A stretch of 64,000 bases of DNA from Kaistella carnis. Its GTDB lineage: Bacteria; Bacteroidota; Bacteroidia; Flavobacteriales; Weeksellaceae. The position numbers and the translations under genes are program-made. Each line of letters begins with the position of its first letter. The first letter of the stretch is position 1. Positions 15,559-24,803 of the stretch are shown one piece after another. The DNA is taken from NCBI RefSeq assembly GCF_003860585.1, contig NZ_CP034159.1:1054001-1118000 (forward strand), read 5' to 3'. A model generated the notes under the pieces. That model had not been told where the DNA came from. It searched no databases and saw only the letters and a list, made by a program, of their open reading frames with translations.

Positions 15559-17682
15559 ATGAATTCCATTGATTATATTAAAAAATCCCTTCCCATATCC
15601 GAAAACAATATTAAAGCAACGCTGAAACTGTTAGCGGAAGATTGTACGATTCCATTTATTTCCCGTTATCAAAAAGATGCGACGGGAAATTTAGATGAAG
15701 TTCAGATTGAAGGAATTTCAAAACTGAATAAACAATTTGAAGAACTAGTTAAAAGGAAAGAAAGTATTCTGAAATCAATTGAAGAACAAAATGCATTAAC
15801 GCCGGAATTCAAACAAAGAATTGAAGAAACTTTCGATTTGCAGGAACTGGAAGATTTGTATTTGCCTTTCAAAAAAAAGCGAAAAACGAAAGCCGATGCG
15901 GCGAAAGAGAAAGGTTTAGAACCATTGGCAAGAATGATTATGAGTCAGAACGCCAACAATCTTGAAGGTTTAGCCTCCAAATATTTGAACGATCAAGTTT
16001 CTACGGAAGAAGAGGCTTTGCAGGGCGCGCGAGATATTATGGCGGAATGGATCAACGAAAACATGTACGTTCGGAAAAATTTGCGCCGATTGTTTCAAAG
16101 AAAAGCAGTCATTGCTTCCAAAGTCATTAAGGCAAAAAAAGAGGAAGAAGCCGCCCAGAAATTTTCGCAATATTTTGATTGGGAAGAAAGTCTGAACAGA
16201 ATTCCATCGCACCGATTATTGGCGATGTTACGCGCAGAAACGGAAGGCTTTGTAAAGACCAATATTGGAATTGATAAGAAAGAAGCGCTGGAATTCATAG
16301 AAAACACCCTCATTAAATCCAATAATGAGTGTGCAGATCAGATTGCTTTGGCCATCAAAGATTCTTATAAAAGATTGCTGGAACCCGCGATTTCTAATGA
16401 AACTTTACAGGAAGCCAAGGAAAAAGCAGATCAGAAAGCCATTGAAATATTTTCTGAAAACCTCAGACAACTTCTACTCGCTCCGCCATTAGGCGAGAAA
16501 AGAATTCTGGCAATTGATCCCGGATTTAAAAGTGGTTGTAAAATCGTTTGCCTTGATGAAAAAGGCGATTTATTACACAACGAAACTATTTATCCACACG
16601 CGCCGCAGAATGAAACGGGAATGGCGATGAAGAAAATTCGGTCGCTCGTGAATTCATTTAACATTGAAGCGATCTCCATTGGAAACGGAACAGCAAGTCG
16701 GGAAACGGAGTTTTTTATTAAGAAAATTGCTTTTGATAAACCGCCATTGGTTTTCATTGTTTCAGAAGCTGGTGCGTCGGTTTATTCGGCGAGTAAAATT
16801 GCGCGAGATGAATTTCCGAGTTATGATGTGACGGTTCGTGGTGCAATTTCTATTGGAAGACGACTTTCTGATCCGTTGGCTGAATTGGTAAAAATTGATG
16901 CAAAATCAATTGGAGTCGGACAATATCAACATGACGTAGATCAAACGCAATTGAAAAATGAACTGGATTCTACGGTGATGAAATGTGTGAATTCAGTTGG
17001 AATTAATCTGAATACGGCGAGTAAATCTTTGCTCAGTTATGTTTCCGGAATTGGGGAAAAGATGGCAGAAAACATCGTGAATTACCGTGCAGAAAATGGT
17101 GCTTTTGAAGACCGGAAACAATTAAAGAAAGTTCCGAGATTAGGAGAAAAAGCCTTTCAACAGGCGGCAGCATTTATTCGGATTTCGAATGGTAAAAACC
17201 CTTTGGATAATTCAGCCGTTCACCCGGAAGCGTATTCGATTGTTGAAAAAATGGCGAAAGATCTAGGTATCAAAACGAATGACCTCATCGCCAATAAAGA
17301 ACTTATAAAATCCATCAATCCTGAAAATTATATCACGGAAGCGATTGGTATTTTAGGAATTAAAGATATTCTGAAAGAACTGGAAAAACCAGGTTTAGAT
17401 CCGAGAAAAGCAACGAAAGTTTTTGAATTTGATCCGACTGTGAAATCCATTAAAAATTTAAAAGCAGGAATGATTCTTCCGGGGATCGTCAATAATATTA
17501 CGGCGTTTGGATGTTTCGTAGACGTCGGAATTAAAGAAAGCGGACTCGTTCATATTTCTCAATTGAAAGAAGGTTTTGTATCTGATGTGAATGAGGTGGT
17601 AAAACTGCATCAGCATGTCCAGGTGAAAGTGACCGAAGTAGATGAAGCGAGAAAGCGGATTCAGTTGAGTATGATTTTGTGA
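15559..17682 (+). CDS. tex: Tex-family RNA-binding transcriptional accessory protein
   Basis: Conserved cytoplasmic nucleic-acid-binding protein of the Tex/YhgF family, linked to transcription and RNA metabolism. 707 aa. Order: N-terminal helical Tex domain with LEDLYLPFKKKRKTKADAAKEKGLEPLA (about 97-124); a YqgF/RuvX-like RNase H fold beginning ILAIDPGFKSGCKIVCLD (about 315-332); helix-hairpin-helix motifs (GIGEKMAENIVNYRAENG); and an S1 domain at the C-terminus (LKAGMILPGIVNNITAFGCFVDVGIKESGLVHISQL). Its last codons are repeated downstream: 17665-17685 recurs at 17808-17828. Confidence 0.95.
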   Translation: MNSIDYIKKSLPISENNIKATLKLLAEDCTIPFISRYQKDATGNLDEVQIEGISKLNKQFEELVKRKESILKSIEEQNALTPEFKQRIEETFDLQELEDLYLPFKKKRKTKADAAKEKGLEPLARMIMSQNANNLEGLASKYLNDQVSTEEEALQGARDIMAEWINENMYVRKNLRRLFQRKAVIASKVIKAKKEEEAAQKFSQYFDWEESLNRIPSHRLLAMLRAETEGFVKTNIGIDKKEALEFIENTLIKSNNECADQIALAIKDSYKRLLEPAISNETLQEAKEKADQKAIEIFSENLRQLLLAPPLGEKRILAIDPGFKSGCKIVCLDEKGDLLHNETIYPHAPQNETGMAMKKIRSLVNSFNIEAISIGNGTASRETEFFIKKIAFDKPPLVFIVSEAGASVYSASKIARDEFPSYDVTVRGAISIGRRLSDPLAELVKIDAKSIGVGQYQHDVDQTQLKNELDSTVMKCVNSVGINLNTASKSLLSYVSGIGEKMAENIVNYRAENGAFEDRKQLKKVPRLGEKAFQQAAAFIRISNGKNPLDNSAVHPEAYSIVEKMAKDLGIKTNDLIANKELIKSINPENYITEAIGILGIKDILKELEKPGLDPRKATKVFEFDPTVKSIKNLKAGMILPGIVNNITAFGCFVDVGIKESGLVHISQLKEGFVSDVNEVVKLHQHVQVKVTEVDEARKRIQLSMIL

Positions 17683-17685
17683 TTT
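17665..17685 (+). repeat. 21-bp direct repeat, left copy (tail of tex)
   Basis: TTGAGTATGATTTTGTGATTT spans the last codons and stop of tex; wholly repeated at 17808-17828. Confidence 0.85.
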
Positions 17686-17688
17686 CTT

Positions 17689-17767
17689 TAAACGCAAAGG
17701 CGCAAGGTTTTTAACAAAATGACTGCTTATAAATTACGGGCGCAAAGGCGCTTCGCTCAGCAAAGGG
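17689..17767. repeat. Dispersed ACGCAAAGGCG-type intergenic repeat, copy B
   Basis: AAACGCAAAGGCGCAAGG followed after about 35 nt by GGGCGCAAAGGCGCTTCG and CTCAGCAAAGG. Homologous in layout to copies A (12006) and C (40447). It lies between the two copies of the 21-bp tex-tail repeat. Confidence 0.6.
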
Positions 17768-17807
17768 ATTTTTCTTAAATATTGGTCAAAATATGGTGGA
17801 AAGTTCA

Positions 17808-17828
17808 TTGAGTATGATTTTGTGATTT
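17808..17828 (+). repeat. 21-bp direct repeat, right copy
   Basis: Identical to 17665-17685 but outside the tex gene, 143 bp downstream. Confidence 0.85.
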
Positions 17829-17849
17829 GTTCCGCTCATATAATTGTGA

Positions 17850-17975
17850 GACAGACATTTTGATTTTCTTATGGCAAGAAGAAATGTCTGAAGTTATAGC
17901 CCCGATGGGAGCCGCATCCCCGCATTGGCGGGATATAGCGGACAGCGGGACGGGTTTTGTAAGTAGCGTTTGGTG
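17850..17975. repeat. Structured, locally GC-rich intergenic element
   Basis: Contains an 8-bp inverted repeat AGACATTT (17853-17860)/AAATGTCT (17882-17889) and a short strong hairpin CCCGC-ATTG-GCGGG (17919-17932), then AGCGGACAGCGGGACGGG. It is clearly richer in G+C than the flanks and has no reading frame. From memory, flavobacterial genomes carry many intergenic copies of sequences of this kind (CCCCGAT...GCGGGA); I cannot verify that here. Confidence 0.5.
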
Positions 17976-18015
17976 CTTCTAAATTAAAATTTTATAACTC
18001 CAATTTTTACCAACA

Positions 18016-18049
18016 AAAAAGCCGTTTCAATTACTGAAACGGCTTTTTC
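18016..18049. terminator. Bidirectional terminator after the RND operon
   Basis: Perfect stem AAAAAGCCGTTTCA/TGAAACGGCTTTTT around ATTAC, 20 bp beyond the RND permease stop on the minus strand. Confidence 0.88.
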
Positions 18050-18068
18050 ATAAATAAAATAACTATAA

Positions 18069-21000
18069 TTATAACTGATGTTTCGGAGTAAATCCGTCTT
18101 CACTTAGTTCTTTGTGTTCATAATCGGCTACCATTTCACTTTCGTAATCTACCTTTTCATCTTTACCCATTCTTCTGAGCATAGAGTCGAAAAGTGAATA
18201 TACCACAGGAACAATAATTAAGGTAAGGAATAGCGACGATGTTAAACCACCGATTACTACCCAAGCCAAACCATTATTCATTTCGGCTCCGGCTCCTTTT
18301 GCTAAAGCAATTGGAAGCATCCCGAAAATCATCGCAATCGTCGTCATCAAAATCGGACGAAGTCTGGCGTGATTTGCCTGTATTAAAGCATCGTGGGTAT
18401 TTTCACCTGCCGCTTTACGCATATTGGTGAAATCGACAATCATAATCGCATTCTTCGCCACCAAACCAATCAACATAATCATCCCCAACATGGTAAAAAT
18501 GTTAATGGAATTATTGGTCAAAGCCAAAATTACCATTACTCCGATCAAGGCCAAAGGAATTGAGAACAAGACCACAAATGGATAAACGAAACTGTCATAC
18601 AGCGAAACCATTACCAAATATACCAATACAACAGCCGCCAATAAAGCGAGTCCTAAAGTACCGAAACCTTCGGTCTGGTTTTCCATATCACCACTCCAGA
18701 TGTAATTTACTCCGGCTGGTTTTGTTTTTTCATTGTCCATAAACATGGCTGCCCATTCGTTGGCAACATCCCCAGCAGGACGACCTACTACTTTTGACAT
18801 TACTTTTACAGAAGGCGATTTGTCTCTTCGCTGAAGCAAACTCGGGCCGGAACTCATGTCAACAGTTGCAAACTGACTCAATCTGATCTGTTCGCCATTC
18901 GCGTTTGTAAACATTAGGTTTCTTACGTCATCAATGGATTGTCGGTTCGCATCTGCAAAACGGATGTTGATGTCATATTCATATTCCCCTGCGCGGTATT
19001 TTCCATCGGTATTACCATTAAACGCAGTTTGCATCGCTTGTCCAACACTGGAAAGGTTAAGACCCAAAGTCGCCATTTTATCACGGTCGATATTTACACG
19101 AACCTCCGGATTTCCGGTATCGGTTGATAATTCAGCATCTACTGCGCCCGGAACTTTTTTCAATAATTCTAAAATTCTATTGGCTTCTTTGTTTGCAGTT
19201 TCGTTATCTGCAGCGGTTACCACCATTTCGATTGGGGCGTTATCTGCTCCCATCAATCCGATTGGTGCGGTTTTAAATTCGACACCGGTGAATTTTTCTT
19301 CAAGATCTCTCTTGAATTTGGCCGCTAAAATATCGGTGCTTTGGGCACGTTCTGATTTATCAACCAAGTTCACCTGAACTTCCGCCTGATAAACGGTTGC
19401 CTGTGATGCTCCAAAACCTGTAGATTGCTGACCCACCGTGGTAATTAAATCAACCACATCATTGTTAGAACGTAAATATTTCTCAACATTTAAAGTAACC
19501 TGATTGGTTTTTTCAACGGTTGCATCTTTCGGTAATTCTATCTGTACCAAGAATTGACCACGATCCATCTTTGGGAAAAATTCTCCCCCAATGAAACCGA
19601 AAGCGACCAACGCAAATGAGGAAATTAAAATAATAAAAGTAATCACAACGGTCATTATTCTTCTTAGTCCGGTTTTCAAACACCACTCCAGAATTCCTGT
19701 AATGAAGTGCGTGAATTTATCCAGTTGTCCTTCAAACCAAAGGATGAATTTTTCAAATGGATTTTTACCCGTAAGATGTACGACTTTTCCAAATCTTGAA
19801 GACAACCATGGAATAATAGTAAAGGACGCTAATAAAGAGAACAAAGTCGCCATAACCACGGTTACACAGAATTGCGCTAAAATATCAGATACCAACCCTG
19901 AACTCATCGCAATTGGTAAGAACACCACCACAATAACCAAGGTAATTGCAGTTACGGTAAATCCAATTTCGGAGGCACCATCATACGCTGCACGAATTCT
20001 GCTCTTGCCCATTTCCATATGTCGGTAAACGTTTTCGAGGACCACAATGGCATCATCCACCAGAATACCTACTACCAGTGAGAGTCCTAATAAACTCATT
20101 AAGTTTAAGGTATATCCCATTAAATACATTCCAATGAACGTCGCAATCAACGATAATGGAATCGAAACCATTACGATGAAGGCATTTCTAATATTATGAA
20201 GGAAAAGCAACATTACGATCGCCACAAGAATCACCGCAATCACCAAATCGAAAATCACGTGGTCTGCTGCTGCCAAAGTAAAGTCTGTACTGTCATCAAC
20301 AATTTTCACGTTAAGACCTTGAACTGCATAATTCTTTGTAACATCAGCAATTGTTTTCTGAACGTTTTCAGAAACGGCAACAGCATTCGCATCCGACTGT
20401 TTTTTTACCTGCATCAAAATCGTAGGATTCTGATTAAATCTTGCAATTTTTTCTACATCCTGTGTAGTATCAAAAACGTTTGCCACATCTGAAAGTCTAA
20501 CTTGCGCTCCATTTCTATTTGAAATTACCAAATTGCTCATCTCTTCAATCGACTTATATTTTCCAGATAGTCGAATCGTTGATTTAGACGTTCTTGATTT
20601 TAAACTTCCTGTGGGGAAATCTAAGTTGGAAGAAAGGATCGCTTGCTGAACTTCTCCAATGGAAATATTATAACCCTGCAATTTCTTTTCATCAATATTA
20701 ACCTGAATTTCACGCTCCTGTCCACCTACGAGGTCAACTTGGGCAACACCGCTTACACGGGAAAAAATCGGTTCAATTTTTTTATCCAGAAGGTCATACA
20801 ATTCTCTGTTGTTCAACTTATTACTGGAAATACTCATCGTCATAATTGGTAAATCATCCAGGGAGAATTTATTTAATGACGGAGCATCGATGTCATCCGG
20901 AAGTTGAGATAAGATCGCATTTACCTTACGTTGTGCATCATTCAGGGCATAATTAACATCAGCACCGGTATTCAGTTGAACCATGATTACGGAGAGACTT

Positions 21001-21257
21001 TCGTAAGAAGATGATTCTACCTTTTTTACGTTTTCCAAAGATCCCACGGCATCTTCAATTTTACGGGTCACCGAAGTTTCTACCTCACTTGGCGAGGCTC
21101 CCGGATAAACCGTAGAAATCGTTACCACATTGGTTTCAAATTTCGGAATCAGTTCGTACCCCATCATAGAGTAACTCAGTAAACCACCTAAAGTAAGTAT
21201 CGTAAATAAAACGATGACTAACGAGGGTCTTTTAATTGATATTTCTGCTAATTTCAT
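18069..21257 (-). CDS. RND multidrug efflux permease, AcrB/HAE1 type
   Basis: Inner-membrane proton-driven pump forming a tripartite complex with the adaptor and TolC-like channel encoded next to it. 1062 aa, full length. It starts MKLAEISIKRPSLVIVLFTILTLGG (first membrane helix). Hallmarks: MGYELIPKFETNVVTISTVYPGASPSEVE near the N-terminus, the twin Asp of the proton relay in VVGILVDDAIVVLENVYRHME, and the second-half GEFFPKMDRGQFLVQIELP. Two large periplasmic loops and 12 predicted membrane helices. This is the HAE1 pattern rather than heavy-metal CusA. The adaptor stop is 4 bp upstream. The drug spectrum cannot be read from sequence. Confidence 0.95.
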   Translation of the reverse strand: MKLAEISIKRPSLVIVLFTILTLGGLLSYSMMGYELIPKFETNVVTISTVYPGASPSEVETSVTRKIEDAVGSLENVKKVESSSYESLSVIMVQLNTGADVNYALNDAQRKVNAILSQLPDDIDAPSLNKFSLDDLPIMTMSISSNKLNNRELYDLLDKKIEPIFSRVSGVAQVDLVGGQEREIQVNIDEKKLQGYNISIGEVQQAILSSNLDFPTGSLKSRTSKSTIRLSGKYKSIEEMSNLVISNRNGAQVRLSDVANVFDTTQDVEKIARFNQNPTILMQVKKQSDANAVAVSENVQKTIADVTKNYAVQGLNVKIVDDSTDFTLAAADHVIFDLVIAVILVAIVMLLFLHNIRNAFIVMVSIPLSLIATFIGMYLMGYTLNLMSLLGLSLVVGILVDDAIVVLENVYRHMEMGKSRIRAAYDGASEIGFTVTAITLVIVVVFLPIAMSSGLVSDILAQFCVTVVMATLFSLLASFTIIPWLSSRFGKVVHLTGKNPFEKFILWFEGQLDKFTHFITGILEWCLKTGLRRIMTVVITFIILISSFALVAFGFIGGEFFPKMDRGQFLVQIELPKDATVEKTNQVTLNVEKYLRSNNDVVDLITTVGQQSTGFGASQATVYQAEVQVNLVDKSERAQSTDILAAKFKRDLEEKFTGVEFKTAPIGLMGADNAPIEMVVTAADNETANKEANRILELLKKVPGAVDAELSTDTGNPEVRVNIDRDKMATLGLNLSSVGQAMQTAFNGNTDGKYRAGEYEYDINIRFADANRQSIDDVRNLMFTNANGEQIRLSQFATVDMSSGPSLLQRRDKSPSVKVMSKVVGRPAGDVANEWAAMFMDNEKTKPAGVNYIWSGDMENQTEGFGTLGLALLAAVVLVYLVMVSLYDSFVYPFVVLFSIPLALIGVMVILALTNNSINIFTMLGMIMLIGLVAKNAIMIVDFTNMRKAAGENTHDALIQANHARLRPILMTTIAMIFGMLPIALAKGAGAEMNNGLAWVVIGGLTSSLFLTLIIVPVVYSLFDSMLRRMGKDEKVDYESEMVADYEHKELSEDGFTPKHQL

Positions 21258-21261
21258 CTTT

Positions 21262-22323
21262 CTACTTTACGATGTTTATTTTTGAACCATTGTCCAGGTT
21301 GATCTGTCCGCTGGTAATTACCTGCTCTCCTCCATTTAATCCACTCACGATTTGTACTTTGTTACCATATACTTTTCCGGTTTTCACGTTGATCATTTTC
21401 GCTGTTCCGTTTTCAACGATGAATAACTGTCCTGAACTTACGCCATTTACAAATGCTTCTGCTGGAACGGTTAACATATTTTGATTTTCAGCACCGTAAT
21501 TGGTTTTGAATAAAGCAGTTCCGTACATACCGGCTTTTAAACTTCCGTTGTTGGCCACTTCAATTTCTACCGGGAAATTTAAAGAGGCATCACTTTTGGG
21601 AGCGATGAAGGTAATTCTTCCGGCGAAAGATTCATCAGGTAAAACGTTCACAGTAATTGGAACAGTTTGTCCAATTTGAATTCTGCCGATCTGACTTTCG
21701 TCCACCAAAACAGATAATTTCAAACTGTTGATATTAACGATTTCGAACAAAGGAGTTCCCGGTGCAACGACCATTCCTGGTTCAACCATTTTTTTATTAA
21801 TGATTCCACTGATTCCCGCTCTTACGCTTGTATCATTTACTCTTACGCTTTGTGCACGAACAGCAGACTGCATATTTTTCAATTGTAATCTGGAATTATC
21901 TAACTGTTGTTTTGTAACTCCGCCAGTTTTATATGCATTCTCATAACGCTGGTTATCGATGATGGCGTTTTGTAGATTATTCTGTGCCTGGCTTAGATCT
22001 ACTTCGATCGCATCTCTTTTAATAGTTGCTAAAACCTGACCTGCGCCTACTCTGGAACCTTCTCTCACTAAGACATTCACGATACGTCCGGAGATTTCAG
22101 AAGACTGATTGGTTTCCTGTTTCGGGATAAATGTTCCGTTGGCAGAATAATCGGTATTGATGTTTTCTCTGCTTGCCGTCACCACATTCACGTTGATCTT
22201 ATCAACCTGTTTGGCAACTTCGGCTACTTCTTTCTTTTGATTCGCTTTATTACTGGCAATTTTGTACGCTCCTAAACCGATGAGTACGACTGCGACGATA
22301 ATATATATTAAAGTTTTTTTCAT
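21262..22323 (-). CDS. RND efflux periplasmic adaptor (membrane fusion protein)
   Basis: Links the RND pump to the outer-membrane channel. Start taken at 22323 (MKKTLIYIIVAVVLIGLGAYK, an N-terminal signal/anchor); the in-frame ATG 36 bp upstream adds a hydrophilic stretch with no family counterpart. 353 aa. Order: beta-barrel/lipoyl strand YSANGTFIPKQETNQSSEISGRIVNVLVREGSRV, short alpha hairpin (LSQAQNNLQNAIIDNQRYENAY...), second lipoyl half, beta-barrel domain and membrane-proximal domain. It lacks an N-terminal lipobox Cys, so it is a helix-anchored adaptor. Second-to-last gene of the tetR-tolC-MFP-RND operon. Confidence 0.93.
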   Translation of the reverse strand: MKKTLIYIIVAVVLIGLGAYKIASNKANQKKEVAEVAKQVDKINVNVVTASRENINTDYSANGTFIPKQETNQSSEISGRIVNVLVREGSRVGAGQVLATIKRDAIEVDLSQAQNNLQNAIIDNQRYENAYKTGGVTKQQLDNSRLQLKNMQSAVRAQSVRVNDTSVRAGISGIINKKMVEPGMVVAPGTPLFEIVNINSLKLSVLVDESQIGRIQIGQTVPITVNVLPDESFAGRITFIAPKSDASLNFPVEIEVANNGSLKAGMYGTALFKTNYGAENQNMLTVPAEAFVNGVSSGQLFIVENGTAKMINVKTGKVYGNKVQIVSGLNGGEQVITSGQINLDNGSKINIVK

Positions 22324-22467
22324 AAGAATATATTTATTTTTTTTTAAGGACTTATGCAATCGCTGTATTTTTAAGGGTATTTGGGTTAATCAATCTTGGC
22401 GATTTCATCTTAATTATTATTTTTTTTAATGTCAAAAGGAAACTTTCAACACGATTTTATTTTTAGT

Positions 22468-23814
22468 TTATTTTAAATAGGTTTTAAGTTCGCCTTTCGA
22501 TTTATAATATTGAATTTCTGCAATTTTATAATCCAGGATCGCATTGCTGTAATTGTTTTTCGCTTCTACCAAAGCATTTTCGGCTTCCAACAAATCCGTA
22601 AGTGTTGCCAAACCATATTGGTAATTGCTTTTGGTATTGGCGGCTACGGTTTCCGCAAGACTTACGTTGGCTTTTTGACTTTCTAAAGAAGCAAGACTGT
22701 TCTCAATTTGAGATTTCGCGTTTTGATACGACAAATCTAAACCAAGTTTGGTGTCTTTAATATCAACATCTAATTTCTCAAGTTCTATTTGCGCCATTGC
22801 TACTCTCGCTTTCGTGGCAAAACCATTAAAAATCGGAATATTTACGCCTAACGTAATCGCAGAATAATCTGACCAGAAAACGCCGCTTTTTTCGCCGTGG
22901 GTTAAAGGAAATTTATCTCCCAATCCCTGATAACTGTAATTCGCATTTAAGTTTACTGTCGGATAATAATCTGCTTCAACTGCTTTTTTATTATACTGTA
23001 ACAATTCTTTTTGTTTGGCTAAAAGTTGGACTTCCGCTCTGTTATCTGTTTCTATAACATCATCTAACAAATGTGGAGTGACTTCCATATCGGCTTTCAC
23101 CAATTCAATTTCAGTTTCTATCGGCATTCCCATGTAAAACTTCAACGCATTTTCCGCCTGGTTAATGCCGTTTTCCTGCTGCTTCAAAATGGTGTTGATA
23201 TTGGTCAAATTTACATTGGTTCGATCCAAATCCACTTTTTTCGCCAACCCATTATCGAACAAACTTTTGATCACATTTCTGGCTTTTTCAGTACTTGTAT
23301 AACTGCTTTCTAAAGTTTCCTTTTTCTGCTGAATCGTAAAGACCTGAAAGTAAGCATTCGAAACTCTTTCTATAATCTGCTCTTCAGTTAACTGTTCGTT
23401 GATTTGATAAAATTCTTTGGTTGATTTTGCCGCCTTCAGTCCTATGAATACTTTTTGGTTAAAAATCGCCTGAGACAACTGCAAACCTGCACCGGCATTC
23501 CATTTCTGTCCGAAAGAAATCAACTGTATATTGCTTGGCCCACCACTAAATGCACCCACATCTAAGGCAGATTTCTGCAAAAGCGGATTATAGGTAAGAT
23601 TCGCAACACCCGAAAGATGGGGCAATGCATTCGATTTCGCTTCCATAATTTGATAATCGGCATTCCGAACATCCAGTTTTGCTTTTAGCGCTTCTGCTTT
23701 ATTTTGAAGCGCGTACTCTATGGCTTGTTTTAAGGTAACCGTCTGCTGCGCTTTCAATCCTGTGATTGAGCCGGCAAAGAGGGCGACAAAAGCCATTTTT
23801 CTCCAATTGGTCAT
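22468..23814 (-). CDS. TolC-family outer-membrane efflux protein
   Basis: Outer-membrane channel of the tripartite pump. 448 aa with a signal peptide (MTNWRKMAFVALFAGSITGLKAQ). Two internally related halves of coiled-coil helices follow: first around LKQAIEYALQNKAEALKAKLDVRNADYQIMEAKS and second around VSLAETVAANTKSNYQYGLATLTDLLEAENALVEAKNNYSNAILDYKIAEIQYYKSKG, the classic TolC/OEP repeat. The order tetR-tolC-adaptor-pump is frequent in Bacteroidota. About 145 bp separates it from the adaptor start, the largest gap within the operon. Confidence 0.93.
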   Translation of the reverse strand: MTNWRKMAFVALFAGSITGLKAQQTVTLKQAIEYALQNKAEALKAKLDVRNADYQIMEAKSNALPHLSGVANLTYNPLLQKSALDVGAFSGGPSNIQLISFGQKWNAGAGLQLSQAIFNQKVFIGLKAAKSTKEFYQINEQLTEEQIIERVSNAYFQVFTIQQKKETLESSYTSTEKARNVIKSLFDNGLAKKVDLDRTNVNLTNINTILKQQENGINQAENALKFYMGMPIETEIELVKADMEVTPHLLDDVIETDNRAEVQLLAKQKELLQYNKKAVEADYYPTVNLNANYSYQGLGDKFPLTHGEKSGVFWSDYSAITLGVNIPIFNGFATKARVAMAQIELEKLDVDIKDTKLGLDLSYQNAKSQIENSLASLESQKANVSLAETVAANTKSNYQYGLATLTDLLEAENALVEAKNNYSNAILDYKIAEIQYYKSKGELKTYLK

Positions 23815-23908
23815 TTTATATAATTGTTATTTATTACTGATTATAATTAAGTTTACCTCCATTAAATTGAAATATTATGAATCAACTTCTAAGGAAAACT
23901 ACAGGATA

Positions 23909-24511
23909 TTACTTTTGGTGAAGACTTTTTAGCACTTCTTTTCCCTTTTCGTTCGTAATCGCGTTCATGTAGAGCAACAAAGCTTCCTGCACAAAATATT
24001 CACGTTCGATTACTTCGGTATCAAAAAACGGAGAACTGTCATAAGACATCACAAGTTGGAAAAAAATCTTCGCATAAATTTCTGCGTTAAAATCTTCTCG
24101 GTAAAGTCCTTGATTTCTTCCTTTTTCAATATTGTGCACCAATACTTCTGCGAATTTTGTAGAAAAATTCAACATGTGTTTGTGAAAAATAGTCGGATAA
24201 TATTTTAAAAGTTGGCGAATCAGAATATTATTGTTAGAGTGAGAAACCTTGTCGATTTCTTCGTCCCGACAAAACATTCTTTCAATGGCATTTTCAACAT
24301 TGTCATCCAGATACTGAAGTCGGTCGATCACTTCGTGAAGTTTGTATTCCAAGACTTCTTCCAATAATTCCTCTTTATTTTTGTATTTCTGATAAAGGGT
24401 TTTCTTAGAAATTCCAAACTCTTTTGCAATCTCATCCATCGTCACACTTTTCGCGCCGTTATTGATGAAAAGTTCTGATGCTTTACTTAAAAAAATTGTT
24501 TTTTCGTCCAT
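23909..24511 (-). CDS. TetR/AcrR family regulator of the RND operon
   Basis: Probable local repressor of the efflux operon it heads. The start at 24511 (MDEKTIFLSKASELF) is chosen; the in-frame ATG at 24571 would place the promoter-like TATCTTTG inside the gene. 200 aa. The helix-turn-helix is at residues 1-50 (KSVTMDEIAKEFGISKKTLYQKYKNKEELLEEVL), followed by a helical ligand domain ending LLLYMNAITNEKGKEVLKSLHQK. The tolC gene starts 94 bp downstream. An inverted repeat immediately upstream of the -7 element (24535-24561) is the best candidate operator. Confidence 0.9.
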   Translation of the reverse strand: MDEKTIFLSKASELFINNGAKSVTMDEIAKEFGISKKTLYQKYKNKEELLEEVLEYKLHEVIDRLQYLDDNVENAIERMFCRDEEIDKVSHSNNNILIRQLLKYYPTIFHKHMLNFSTKFAEVLVHNIEKGRNQGLYREDFNAEIYAKIFFQLVMSYDSSPFFDTEVIEREYFVQEALLLYMNAITNEKGKEVLKSLHQK

Positions 24512-24521
24512 AATTCGGGGG

Positions 24522-24529
24522 CAAAGATA
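24522..24529 (-). promoter_or_regulatory. Putative -7 element of the efflux operon (TATCTTTG)
   Basis: Perfect TAnnTTTG on the minus strand, 10 bp upstream of the tetR ATG, implying a very short leader. Confidence 0.55.
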
Positions 24530-24534
24530 CAAAA

Positions 24535-24561
24535 GAAAACTAAAAAACAAAATTAGTTTCC
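24535..24561. promoter_or_regulatory. Candidate TetR operator (GAAAACTAA-N9-TTAGTTTCC)
   Basis: Inverted repeat with 8 of 9 half-site bases paired, located directly upstream of the -7 element of the tetR-tolC operon where a repressor would occlude the promoter. Confidence 0.45.
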
Positions 24562-24753
24562 AAGTTTTCATATGTAATATGTTCGATAGATAAAATTAAT
24601 AATGATGGATAAAATTGAGTTTTATTGTCACATCTAATTTAAGAAACGGATTTACTAAAAATTTAATAGAGCTTCAATAATTCTATCATGTAACCGGCAA
24701 TTTAAATGGTATAAAATATAGCGACCTCATTTATAGGGATTTTGTACGAAAAA

Positions 24754-24774
24754 ACCAACTTACGATAAGTTGGT
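24754..24774 (-). terminator. Rho-independent terminator of the susCD-phosphodiesterase operon
   Basis: Perfect 9-bp stem ACCAACTTA/TAAGTTGGT with a CGA loop; on the minus strand it is followed by a run of T. It lies 30 bp after the metallophosphoesterase stop. Confidence 0.85.
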
Positions 24775-24803
24775 CTTTGAAAGAAATATAAAAAGAAAAA
24801 AAA

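Noticed and set aside
19591..20028. 145-aa plus-strand frame opposite the RND permease
   Set aside because: Antisense shadow of a fully conserved 1062-aa protein; composition is that of a reversed membrane-protein frame.
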